A stretch of 64,000 bases of DNA from assembly GCF_003751385.1 (NCBI RefSeq), contig NZ_RJVA01000009.1, positions 186,001-250,000 on the forward strand, read 5' to 3'. Shown piece after piece: positions 37,002 through 44,853 of the stretch. This DNA comes from Desulfosoma caldarium (lineage in GTDB: Bacteria; Desulfobacterota; Syntrophobacteria; Syntrophobacterales; DSM-9756). The notes under the pieces are model-generated. The model made no database searches and was not told the origin of the DNA. It saw nothing but the letters and a program-made list of their open reading frames with translations. The position numbers and the translations under genes were made by a program. Numbering within the stretch: position 1 is the stretch's first letter; each line of letters starts with the position of its first letter.

Positions 37002-37049
37002 ATGGTGGTGGAAAAGGCGGCGTGCGGACCGTCCACCCTGGAGCCGTAA
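37002..37049 (+). CDS. Candidate leader peptide ORF upstream of iorA
   Basis: A 15-codon ORF (MVVEKAACGPSTLEP, stop TAA at 37047-37049) has its own GGAG at 36992-36995, six bases before the ATG. It ends 14 bases before the terminator stem, the layout of a transcription-attenuation leader. The early GTG-GTG (Val-Val) codons lie over the first pairing arm. A second frame (ATG at 36961, 36964 or 36979) crosses the same stretch with three tandem TGG (Trp) codons at 37003-37011 but has no stop before the terminator. Which frame is translated is unknown. Confidence 0.35.
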   Translation: MVVEKAACGPSTLEP

Positions 37050-37092
37050 ATGTGGCTCTTTGAGGCCGTGGACGGCGCGCCCGTTCACGGCC
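37007..37092 (+). promoter_or_regulatory. Mutually exclusive antiterminator/terminator pairings in the iorA leader
   Basis: Three competing pairings are visible. Arms 1:2 are GGTGGA (37007-37012) with TCCACC (37032-37037). Arms 2:3 are CCGTCCAC (37029-37036) with GTGGACGG (37068-37075), a perfect 8-bp antiterminator. Arms 3:4 form the terminator, 37064-37075 with 37081-37092. The 2:3 pairing destroys both the terminator and the 1:2 hairpin, as in classical amino-acid operon attenuators. The mechanism is inferred from complementarity alone. Confidence 0.45.
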
Positions 37093-37104
37093 TTTGGTTT
37101 TTTT
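37064..37104 (+). terminator. Intrinsic terminator in the leader, just upstream of iorA
   Basis: GGCCGTGGACGG (37064-37075) pairs with CCGTTCACGGCC (37081-37092) over 12 bp with one G-U and a 5-base loop, followed by TTTGG and seven T residues to 37104. It is oriented plus and lies 31 bases before the iorA start, so unless it is relieved it should stop the operon's own transcripts. Confidence 0.65.
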
Positions 37105-37135
37105 AACCATGAACGAGGAAAGACAGGAGTTTTTC

Positions 37136-39004
37136 GTGGTCGAGAGAAAAATACTGCTGGGCAATGAAGCCATAGCCCATGGACTCCTGGAAGCGGGCTG
37201 CTCCATGGCCACGTCTTATCCCGGAACCCCCGCTTCGGAAATCATGGCCACATTGATCCAGCTCAAAAAACACCACGGCGTGCCATGCCATTTGGAATGG
37301 TCCGTCAATGAAAAGGTGGCGGTCGAAACGGCTCTGGCCAACAGCTACGCGGGAAGGCGATCTGCCGCCGCCATGAAGCAGGTGGGCTTGAATGTGGCCG
37401 CGGATCCTGTCATGAGTGCCGCCTACACGGGGGTCAAAGGAGGGTTTCTCCTGATCGTGGCCGATGACCCCGGACCTCATAGTTCCCAAACGGAACAGGA
37501 CACGCGGCAGTTTGCCATGTTCGCCAAGTTGCCGGTGTTGGACCCTGCTTTACCGTCCCAAGCTCGGGAGTGGATCGCTTCGGCCTACACCCTTTCCGAG
37601 CACTATGAGATCCCGGTCATTCTTCGTCCCACAACTCGAGTTTGCCACGCGAGGCAGGACATGGCTGTGCGAGCCTTTTGCACGGATGTGGTTCAGCCCG
37701 TCTTTGAAAAGGACCCGGGTCGATGGGCGGCCACGCCCAAGTTCCGTTATCGGCTTCATCAGCAGCTCAATGAAAAACTAGAAAAAATCTCCCGCGATGC
37801 CCTCTGGCAGCCTCGGCTTCTCAATGCCGACGCGCTCCGTGAGGCCACGGAACCTCAGGCAATCAAACCTTTTGACAAAGTCCTGGTGACTTCCGGAGCC
37901 GTGTGTGCTCATGCGGTAGAAATCCTTCGGGCCCTGAACCTGTGGGACCGAGTCCCCATTTACCAAGTGCCCATGCCCTACCCTCTTTCGGAAGACTTTT
38001 GTTCCGAGCTTCTGGAAGCCGCCTCGGAGATTCTCGTTCTGGAAGAAACGCAGCCGGTGATTGAAGGGCAGATTCGGGATCGAAAGAAAGTCAGAGGACG
38101 ATGGAGCGGGCACGTTCCCAAGGAAGGGGAACTGCTGCCGGAAATCGTGGAAAATATATTGCGTCGTTTCTTGAATCTTTCTCCCGCCGCGCCAAGTCCA
38201 CCCCCGGCTCCTGGGCGACGGCCCACGCTGTGCGCCGGCTGCGGACATCGGGCAGCCTTTTTTGCCATTCGCAAAGTGTTTCCCAAGGGTATCTATGCCA
38301 GTGACATCGGCTGCTACACGTTGGGGCTGAACCTGGGCGCCGTGGACACCGTTTTGTGCATGGGAGCCTCCATCAGTCAGGCTGCCGGCTTTTACCACGC
38401 GTATCGAGATGCGGGTCAAGAGAGCCGGCACGTGGTGGCCACCATCGGTGATTCCACCTTCTATCACGCGGGCGTGCCCGCCCTGATCAACGCTGTCACC
38501 CAAGGGTGTCGCTTTCCCGTGATCATTTTGGACAACGGCACCACCGCCATGACGGGCCATCAACCCACGCCGGCTGCCGGCGTCACGGCCGATGGAACCA
38601 AGGTGCCTGCCGTTTCATTGGAAGCCCTGGCCAAGGCCTGCGGCGTTAACCATGTGAGTGTCGGCGACCCTTACGACGTTACCGGCTTCATGGAACTGTT
38701 GCAGGCAGCCAAGGCCCATTGCCAAGATTCGGAAAACGGCGGCATGGCCGTGGTCATCGCGCGACGGCCGTGCCTCATGGAACACAGCCGACATGAAGGC
38801 CGCAAACCCCGCCCACAACAGCCCATCGTGACTGAAAAGTGCGAAGGCTGCGGTTTTTGTCTCAAGTTTTTCGAATGCCCGGCCTTGATCTTCCACGGGG
38901 AAAACCAGGCCGTGACCATTGACGACAATCTCTGCGCCGGATGTGGTGTCTGTGTGGAGGTGTGCCCTCACAAAGCCATCGTCAAGCCTTCAGCGGACGC
39001 GTGA
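37136..39004 (+). CDS. iorA: Indolepyruvate (arylpyruvate):ferredoxin oxidoreductase, alpha subunit
   Basis: IorA of about 622 residues. The N-terminal pyrimidine-binding domain starts ERKILLGNEAIAHGLLEAGC with SYPGTPASEI. The TPP-binding domain has LCAGCGHRAAFF and GDSTFYHAG. A C-terminal ferredoxin domain has CEGCGFCLKFFECP and CAGCGVCVEVCP. With IorB it interconverts arylpyruvates (indolepyruvate, phenylpyruvate) and aryl-acetyl-CoA with ferredoxin. I chose GTG at 37136 because AGGAGT lies six bases upstream and the protein then begins like other IorA; earlier in-frame starts (TTG 37094, ATG 37109) overlap the terminator. First structural gene of the aryl-acid operon. Confidence 0.93.
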   Translation: MVERKILLGNEAIAHGLLEAGCSMATSYPGTPASEIMATLIQLKKHHGVPCHLEWSVNEKVAVETALANSYAGRRSAAAMKQVGLNVAADPVMSAAYTGVKGGFLLIVADDPGPHSSQTEQDTRQFAMFAKLPVLDPALPSQAREWIASAYTLSEHYEIPVILRPTTRVCHARQDMAVRAFCTDVVQPVFEKDPGRWAATPKFRYRLHQQLNEKLEKISRDALWQPRLLNADALREATEPQAIKPFDKVLVTSGAVCAHAVEILRALNLWDRVPIYQVPMPYPLSEDFCSELLEAASEILVLEETQPVIEGQIRDRKKVRGRWSGHVPKEGELLPEIVENILRRFLNLSPAAPSPPPAPGRRPTLCAGCGHRAAFFAIRKVFPKGIYASDIGCYTLGLNLGAVDTVLCMGASISQAAGFYHAYRDAGQESRHVVATIGDSTFYHAGVPALINAVTQGCRFPVIILDNGTTAMTGHQPTPAAGVTADGTKVPAVSLEALAKACGVNHVSVGDPYDVTGFMELLQAAKAHCQDSENGGMAVVIARRPCLMEHSRHEGRKPRPQQPIVTEKCEGCGFCLKFFECPALIFHGENQAVTIDDNLCAGCGVCVEVCPHKAIVKPSADA

Positions 39005-39030
39005 TGGACAAATAGAGAAGGACAAACACC

Positions 39031-39603
39031 ATGCAACAGCAACAAATCGCCGTCAGCGGTCTCGGAGGACAAGGTGTCCTTTTCGTCACCAAACTCCTGG
39101 CGGAGGCGGCTCTGCGCAAAGATCTCTCTGTTTTGGTTTCCGAAACCCATGGTATGGCTCAGAGGGGCGGCCATGTCATCGGCCACCTCAAAGTTTTTAC
39201 CTACGATGCCCATACGGCGCCTTGCACCACGGACGCCCTCATTTCATCGCCTCTGACAAGCCCTCTTATTCGTCCGGGGTGCGCCGATGTGCTCTTGGCC
39301 CTTCACCAAGAGAGCCTGGAGACCCACGGCTACCTGCTTCGCCCCGATGGGCAGGTGTTTTGCCATCGCTCGCCCCCCAAAGCGCCCGGAGACATCGATG
39401 CCGTGGGCCTGGCCAAAAAGCTTGGAAATGCGGTGGCCGCCAACATGGTCCTTCTGGGCTATGCGGTGGCCCAAGGGGCTCTTTTCTGCTCCATTGAAGA
39501 TCTTACCGCCGTGCTGGCTCAGACGGCCGGCACGAGGGCGGCTTTAAGCCTCAAGGCTTTGGAAGCAGGCGCACAGGCAGCAAGTGAGGCTCGCATGGAT
39601 TGA
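39031..39603 (+). CDS. iorB: Indolepyruvate:ferredoxin oxidoreductase, beta subunit
   Basis: IorB, 190 residues, corresponds to the gamma-type domain of 2-oxoacid:ferredoxin oxidoreductases. The N-terminal VSGLGGQGVLFVTKLLAEAA and ETHGMAQRGGHVIGHLK motifs are diagnostic. It partners the upstream iorA, 26 bases away. Length is normal and no key motif is missing. Confidence 0.94.
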   Translation: MQQQQIAVSGLGGQGVLFVTKLLAEAALRKDLSVLVSETHGMAQRGGHVIGHLKVFTYDAHTAPCTTDALISSPLTSPLIRPGCADVLLALHQESLETHGYLLRPDGQVFCHRSPPKAPGDIDAVGLAKKLGNAVAANMVLLGYAVAQGALFCSIEDLTAVLAQTAGTRAALSLKALEAGAQAASEARMD

Positions 39604-39665
39604 CGCGTTTTTGTCATGGAAACATGTGGGCCTAGAGACTTTTCGTCAAAGAGTTTAGCCCGGCT

Positions 39666-40556
39666 ATGGATGTCTCTCTCTTCCAACAAATACCCCAATT
39701 TGTGGTCTCAGGACTCACTCACGGGAGCATCTACGCCCTGATCGCCTTGGGGTTTTGCATGGTCCAGAACGCCACCGGCATCGTCAATTTCGCCCAGGGC
39801 GATTTTGTCATGCTCGGAGCGCTCATGGCCGGAACCCTTTTGAAAAAACTGGGCGTGCCCATGGCTGCGGCTCTTGCCGGCGCCGTGCTTTTCGGGGCTC
39901 TGTGCGGCTTGGCCCTGGAACGGGGCCCTTTGCGGCACGCCCGCCATCGCCATGTTCTGGTACTCGTCATGATTACCGTTGGTGTCTCCATAAGTGTTCG
40001 AGGCGCCAGCATGCTGGTTTGGGGAAAGAACGTTCATGCTCTGCCACCTCTGGGAAGGGAAACTCCCATCATGGTGGGCTCTGCCGCCATTGTGCCTCAA
40101 GTGCTTTGGATTATCGGCCTTTCCCTCCTTATTTTAGGGCTTCTCTACGCCTTTTATCGGCACACGCTACTCGGCAAGGCCATGCGCGCCGCCGCCGACA
40201 ACCCTTACGGAGCGGTTCTCATGGGCATTTCGGTCCCCAAGGTCACGGCCCTTGCCTTTGGCATGGCCGGATCCATGGGCGCCTTGGCCGGCACTTTGAT
40301 CGCTCCGCTCACCAGCATGAGCTATAGTGGTGGCCTGATGCTGGGACTCAAGGGCTTTTCGGCAGCCATACTTGGAGGGTACGGCAGTGCCATGGGCGCC
40401 GTCTTTGGAGGGTATGTGCTGGGGCTGTTGGAATCTTTTGGGGCCGGATTCCTTTCCTCCGCCTACAAAGACGCCTTCGCCTTCATTATTTTGTTGGCCG
40501 TCTTGTTTGTAAGGCCTGCCGGGCTGTTCGGCAGTGAACGAGTTCGAAGGCTTTAA
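39666..40556 (+). CDS. livH: LIV-type ABC transporter permease (LivH-like)
   Basis: 296-residue inner-membrane permease with about eight hydrophobic segments and the family signatures GSIYALIALGFCMVQNATGIVNFAQGDF (first and second halves) and KAMRAAADNPYGAVLMGISV. LIV-type importers take up branched-chain amino acids, amides, urea or aromatic acids. Lying between iorAB and two paaK-like genes, this one may import aryl acids or aromatic amino acids; that specificity is inference. The next gene starts five bases after its stop. Confidence 0.92.
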   Translation: MDVSLFQQIPQFVVSGLTHGSIYALIALGFCMVQNATGIVNFAQGDFVMLGALMAGTLLKKLGVPMAAALAGAVLFGALCGLALERGPLRHARHRHVLVLVMITVGVSISVRGASMLVWGKNVHALPPLGRETPIMVGSAAIVPQVLWIIGLSLLILGLLYAFYRHTLLGKAMRAAADNPYGAVLMGISVPKVTALAFGMAGSMGALAGTLIAPLTSMSYSGGLMLGLKGFSAAILGGYGSAMGAVFGGYVLGLLESFGAGFLSSAYKDAFAFIILLAVLFVRPAGLFGSERVRRL

Positions 40557-40561
40557 CCCTT

Positions 40562-42427
40562 ATGCGCTCTCTCCCGTTGGTCCCCAAGGCCTGGAAACCG
40601 CTCCTTTGCCTCGCCATCTCGTTGGGTCTGACGGCCTTTCTACTGCCCAACGATTATTTTTTTGTCCTTTTCAACATCATGGCTCTGAATGCCCTGGTGG
40701 TGCTGGGACTTAATCTTCTCATCGGCTGTGCCGGACAAATTTCCCTGGGTCACGGCGCCTTTTTCGGACTCGGAGCGTACAGCAGCGCCATCGTGACAAC
40801 CCAGCTCCATTGGCCCCTATGGGCCGGCCTGGCCGTCGCTCTGGCAGTTACGGCTCTTTTCGGCATCGCTCTGGCTGTTCCGACCCTGCGGCTGGAAGGT
40901 CATTACCTCGTCATGGCCACTTTAGGCTTCAACATCATCGTCAGCATCGGTCTCAATCAAATGGAACCGCTGACAGGGGGCCCCTCCGGTCTGGCCGCCA
41001 TTCCGGGCATGCACCTAGGTCCTTGGGCTCTGGACACGGACCGACGATTCTTTTTCTTTGCGTGGTCGGTTTTTCTGGCCGTCTTTGCCGGCGTGCTCAA
41101 CTTGGAAGACTCGCGCATCGGACGTGCCTTAAAAGCCATTCATGACAAGGAACTGACAGCCCGCACCCTGGGGGTGCCCACGCCTCGATACAAGGTTCAG
41201 GTGTTTACCCTGAGCGCCATGCTGGCCGGGCTGGCAGGCTTTAGCTATGCCCATTACATGACGTTCATTAGCCCGAGCACCTTCGACATTTTTTATTCCG
41301 TTCAAGTGATCACCATGGTGGTGGTGGGCGGGCTGGGAAGCCTGTGGGGAGGATTGGCGGGGACGGTGATTCTCACGTCCTTGCGGGAACTTTTGCACGC
41401 CATGGAAGACTTTCAGGTCCTTGTTTACGGCCTGCTTCTGACGCTTTCTCTCGTTTTCTTTCCTCAGGGTTTGCTCCCCGCCGCCTTGAACGCCTTTTGG
41501 CGCGCAGGCCATCGCACGCCTTCACGTTCAATGAGCGGCCCATCCAGCCCAAAGGACGATGCGCGATCCATTTACGGCTCGGGGTTTCGGGCATTGAGCC
41601 CTTCAACTCGAAAGCCGGACTCATCGAAAGCCAAAAACATCGGCGAAACGCCTGTTCTTCGCGTGGCCAACCTTTCCGTGCAGTTCGGAGGGCTTCAGGC
41701 ACTGGCTCACGTTTCTTTCTCGGTGCATTCGGGGGAAATCGTCGCCGTCATCGGACCCAACGGTGCCGGCAAAACGACGCTTCTGAACGCCGTCTCGGGT
41801 TTGGTGCGCTTCACGGAAGGTCACGTGGCGGTGCGCGATGTGGACGTGAGCCGGCGACCGGCTCACGAAGTGGCCCGTACGGGTGTGGGCCGCACTTTTC
41901 AAGCGGTTCAAATCTTTGAGCACCTCACGGTTCTGGAAAACCTCATGGTTGGCATGCATCACTTCGGCCGGTCCCGATTCCTGCAAGCCATGGCCCACAC
42001 GCTCAAAGAAAGACGGGAAGAGAAAGAGCTTCGTCGACGCGCCATGGAACTCCTCGAAGAAACACCTCTTGCCGCCTTGGCCCACGAACCGGCGGCCACG
42101 CTCTCCCTGTTCCAACAAAAGCTTCTTGAAATGCTTCGCGCCTTGGCCATGGAACCCGCCGTGCTGTTACTGGATGAACCCGTGGGAGGATGTTCGCCCA
42201 ACGAAAGTCGAGCCCTCATGGATTGGATCGCCACCCACCAACGTGTGGGCATGGGCATGGTTCTGGTGGAACACGACATGAACATTGTCATGGCCTACGC
42301 CACGCGGGTGGTGGTGCTGCACCACGGTCGTGTGCTGGCGGAGGGTGCTCCCCTGGCCATTCAAAAGGACCCAAGGGTGATCGAGGCGTACCTGGGGCGA
42401 GGCCGCCGCGGAGCGGGTCAGCCATGA
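40562..42427 (+). CDS. Fused LIV-type permease and ATPase (LivM-LivG) with degenerate ABC signature
   Basis: 621 residues: a LivM-like permease (about 1-310, IGCAGQISLGHGAFFGLGAYS split over its usual block), a poorly conserved linker (about 310-355), then a LivG-like ATPase (about 360-621). Walker A GPNGAGKTTLL near 398, the Q-loop, Walker B LLLDEP and the H-loop histidine (VEHDMN) are intact. The signature normally reading LSYGQ is LSLFQ at 514-518, so the essential glycine is lost, and the D-loop reads GGCSPNE. The second ATP site of a LivG-LivF dimer may therefore be impaired, or the gene may be decaying. Permease-ATPase fusions are known in this family. Confidence 0.88.
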   Translation: MRSLPLVPKAWKPLLCLAISLGLTAFLLPNDYFFVLFNIMALNALVVLGLNLLIGCAGQISLGHGAFFGLGAYSSAIVTTQLHWPLWAGLAVALAVTALFGIALAVPTLRLEGHYLVMATLGFNIIVSIGLNQMEPLTGGPSGLAAIPGMHLGPWALDTDRRFFFFAWSVFLAVFAGVLNLEDSRIGRALKAIHDKELTARTLGVPTPRYKVQVFTLSAMLAGLAGFSYAHYMTFISPSTFDIFYSVQVITMVVVGGLGSLWGGLAGTVILTSLRELLHAMEDFQVLVYGLLLTLSLVFFPQGLLPAALNAFWRAGHRTPSRSMSGPSSPKDDARSIYGSGFRALSPSTRKPDSSKAKNIGETPVLRVANLSVQFGGLQALAHVSFSVHSGEIVAVIGPNGAGKTTLLNAVSGLVRFTEGHVAVRDVDVSRRPAHEVARTGVGRTFQAVQIFEHLTVLENLMVGMHHFGRSRFLQAMAHTLKERREEKELRRRAMELLEETPLAALAHEPAATLSLFQQKLLEMLRALAMEPAVLLLDEPVGGCSPNESRALMDWIATHQRVGMGMVLVEHDMNIVMAYATRVVVLHHGRVLAEGAPLAIQKDPRVIEAYLGRGRRGAGQP

Positions 42428-42800
42428 TGGCCGGGCCCGAAAAGGCGACGCCAGGGCGAAAAAGAAAGGAAAGGACGTTCGAAACGTGCCCAAAAACGAG
42501 GCCTTGCCGTAAGCGCGTGCGTTCCGTTCGCGTGGTGCACGGGAAAAGAGCCACCGGTCCATGGACTTGGGGCAACAGCCATTGGCCCTTCGAAAGGTTC
42601 CGGACCGCGAGGACGGAGTCCCTCCGGCATCAAACCCGGGGCATGGGTTAACCGGACGAAGGAAGCCGTCCGAAACGGCGCGGACGGTAAGAAGTCGGTT
42701 TTTTCAGGTGAACGAAAAAGGTCCCCACGGTTTTCACGACCGGCGTGATTTGGCTCAAGCCAGTGCACCTCGGCGCTCGGCCTAAAGGAACAAGCCATCT
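42428..42800. other. 373-base gap inside the liv operon
   Basis: No recognisable gene between the fused LivM-LivG gene and livF, although LIV operons are normally compact. A small inverted repeat (CCGTCCG at 42666-42672 with CGGACGG at 42681-42687) is followed 14 bases later by a T6 run. A basic 75-codon frame from 42424 overlaps the upstream stop but matches nothing. The gap may be the remains of a deleted or decayed segment. Confidence 0.4.
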
Positions 42801-43526
42801 ATGCTGACGGTGGTCGGGGTTTCCGCTCACTACGGCCCTTTGCCGGTGCTTCGGCGCGTCACCTTTCACGTGGACGCGGGGGAAATGGTCTGCGTGCTGG
42901 GAGCCAACGGAGCGGGCAAGAGCACGTTGCTCAAGGTCATCAGCGGCGTGATGCGACGCAGCGAAGGCGAGGTGTTCTTCGACGGTGAGCCAATTCACGG
43001 GGAAGCACCGGACCGTATTGTGCGACGAGGCTTGGTGCATGTTCCGGAAGCTCGACAGCTTTTTCCCAACCTCACGGTTCTAGAAAATCTGGAACTGGGC
43101 GGCTATATCCATGGCAGACGAAGCATTCGGCAGGATCTGCCCCACATGTTCGACCTCTTTCCCATACTGGCGCAGCGAAGGAATCAAAAGGCAGGCACTT
43201 TGAGCGGCGGAGAACAGCAGATGCTTTCCATCGCACGGGCCCTTATGGCTCGACCCAAGCTTTTGATGCTGGACGAGCCATCCCTAGGACTTGCCCCTTT
43301 GATCGTGGAAGAAATTTATGCCACATTGCACAAGCTGCACCAGGCCGGCACCACGGTTTTGCTGGTGGAGCAAAATGCTATGCAAGCGCTGGAGATCTGC
43401 CAAAGGGGTTACGTGATGGAAACGGGGCGAATCCTTTTGGAAGGGACGGCCGATGAGCTTAGAGAACATGAGGAAGTTCAGCGGGCGTATTTGGGCCGGG
43501 ACTACCAAGACAAGTGGGAGAGGTGA
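42801..43526 (+). CDS. livF: LIV-type ABC transporter ATP-binding protein (LivF-like)
   Basis: 241-residue ATPase with an intact Walker A (GANGAGKST), Q-loop, LSGGEQQ signature, Walker B (LLMLDEP) and H-loop (VEQN, the usual LivF variant). Unlike its partner LivG domain it shows no sign of degeneration. It ends a few bases into the first PaaK-like gene, so they are translationally close. Confidence 0.93.
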   Translation: MLTVVGVSAHYGPLPVLRRVTFHVDAGEMVCVLGANGAGKSTLLKVISGVMRRSEGEVFFDGEPIHGEAPDRIVRRGLVHVPEARQLFPNLTVLENLELGGYIHGRRSIRQDLPHMFDLFPILAQRRNQKAGTLSGGEQQMLSIARALMARPKLLMLDEPSLGLAPLIVEEIYATLHKLHQAGTTVLLVEQNAMQALEICQRGYVMETGRILLEGTADELREHEEVQRAYLGRDYQDKWER

Positions 43527-43531
43527 GCTTG

Positions 43532-44839
43532 GTGGCGCACGGGCGAGCAACTGAGCCGGGTCGTACGAACAGGGACAAACTACGCCAGGTGCAGCGGGAA
43601 CGGTTGCAGATGATCCTAAACCGGGCCTACCTTCACGTGGATTTTTATCGAGCCCGACTGGACGCTCTGGGTCTCGTTCCCGAAGATGTCAGAACCGACG
43701 AGGAATTCCAAAGCCTTCCTTTCACCACCAGCGAAGATTTAGCAGACCACTACCCCTACGGCCTTTTTGCCGTGCCCTTGAGAGACGTGGTGCGGCTGAA
43801 AATCGCCTCAAGCCGAGACGGGCGTCCCATCGTGGTGGGATTCACCCGCAGGGACGTGGCCCTTTGGCAATCCCTAATGGTTCGGCTCTTTGAAAGCCTG
43901 GGGATTCACGAACGGGACATTGTGCAAGTGGCGTTCAACTACAGTCTGTTTCCCGGCGCCATGACCTTTAATCAGGCTGCCGAAGCTTTGGGTGCCACCG
44001 TGGCGCCTTCGGCTACCGTTTCCGCCAAGCTGCAGCTCCAGATCATGCGCGATTTTCGTTCGACGGTGCTGGCCACCACGCCGTCCTTTGCCTTGCATCT
44101 TCTGGACACTTTGGAGGAAGAGCGAAATCAGGGTCGTGAATCCCTCGATCTTTCCTTGAAACTCATGGTCCTGGGCCCGGATGCCGTGCCTGAAATTTTG
44201 CGGGAACGTCTTCAAGGCCAACTCGGCCTACCCATCTATAACCTGTACGGCGTCTCGGAAATGGTGGAACCGGGGCTGGCGGGAGAATGTCCCGCGCAGC
44301 GCGGGTTGCATGTGGCGGAAGAGCACTTCCTGGTGGAGGTGGTGCATCCCGTCACGGGGGCTCCTGTTGCGCCGGGCACGGAAGGGGAATTGGTCATCAC
44401 CACCCTGTCGGCAGAAGCCTACCCGCTCATTCGCTATCGCACGGGCGATGTGGTGACGCTGGACCCTACTCCGTGCCCTTGCGGTTTGAACACCGTGCGC
44501 CTATCATCCGTCCTTCGCCGCACGGATCACCGTGTGAGTGTGCGCGGCATTCCCGTCAGTCCTCAGCGCGTGGAACGCCTTGTGCGGGAGGCCGATTCGA
44601 ACATTCAGGATTTTCGCCTGGTCATCTGGACTCGCATGGGTTTGGGAGACAGTCTGGAACTGTGGGCGGTATTTAAGGCCTTGCCCAATGGAAGCAAGTC
44701 GGCACGCGTGGAAAGGATTCGAAGCCACCTTCGAAGGGAATTGGGCCTTGGCGTGCGCGTTGTGGACGTTTCGGCTGAAAAGCTCCCTCAAGAGGGATTG
44801 ACATACAAGACGGTTTTTCGGGAAAAAATGGAACCGTGA
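43532..44839 (+). CDS. PaaK-like acyl-CoA ligase homolog with degenerate ATP-binding motifs
   Basis: About 435 residues, homologous along its length to phenylacetate-CoA ligase (YNLYGVSEMVEPGLAGEC, IRYRTGDVV, PCPCG). The phosphate-binding loop that reads SSGTTGKP in active enzymes is SSRDGRP here (about residues 93-99), and the GRSDDM hinge motif reads RRTDHR. Adenylation is therefore doubtful; it could be a regulatory or scaffolding paralog, or be decaying. GTG starts are possible at 43514, 43523 and 43532; I favour 43532 because GAGAGG lies eight bases upstream. A canonical paralog follows directly. Confidence 0.8.
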   Translation: MAHGRATEPGRTNRDKLRQVQRERLQMILNRAYLHVDFYRARLDALGLVPEDVRTDEEFQSLPFTTSEDLADHYPYGLFAVPLRDVVRLKIASSRDGRPIVVGFTRRDVALWQSLMVRLFESLGIHERDIVQVAFNYSLFPGAMTFNQAAEALGATVAPSATVSAKLQLQIMRDFRSTVLATTPSFALHLLDTLEEERNQGRESLDLSLKLMVLGPDAVPEILRERLQGQLGLPIYNLYGVSEMVEPGLAGECPAQRGLHVAEEHFLVEVVHPVTGAPVAPGTEGELVITTLSAEAYPLIRYRTGDVVTLDPTPCPCGLNTVRLSSVLRRTDHRVSVRGIPVSPQRVERLVREADSNIQDFRLVIWTRMGLGDSLELWAVFKALPNGSKSARVERIRSHLRRELGLGVRVVDVSAEKLPQEGLTYKTVFREKMEP

Positions 44840-44853
44840 AAGGAGCTCGTTCC

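Noticed and set aside
36961-37167. 68-codon frame with WWW as a stable protein
   Set aside because: It runs through the terminator and past the iorA start in another frame with no ribosome binding site; kept only as a possible leader signal in the findings.
42424-42651. Basic 75-codon frame starting at the LivMG stop
   Set aside because: Starts in ATGA overlap, but matches no family, is Arg-rich as GC-rich non-coding sequence often is, and lacks a ribosome binding site of note.
43514-43531. Upstream GTG starts for the first PaaK-like gene
   Set aside because: GTG 43532 has the better-spaced GAGAGG and yields the usual protein length; the earlier ones overlap livF more.
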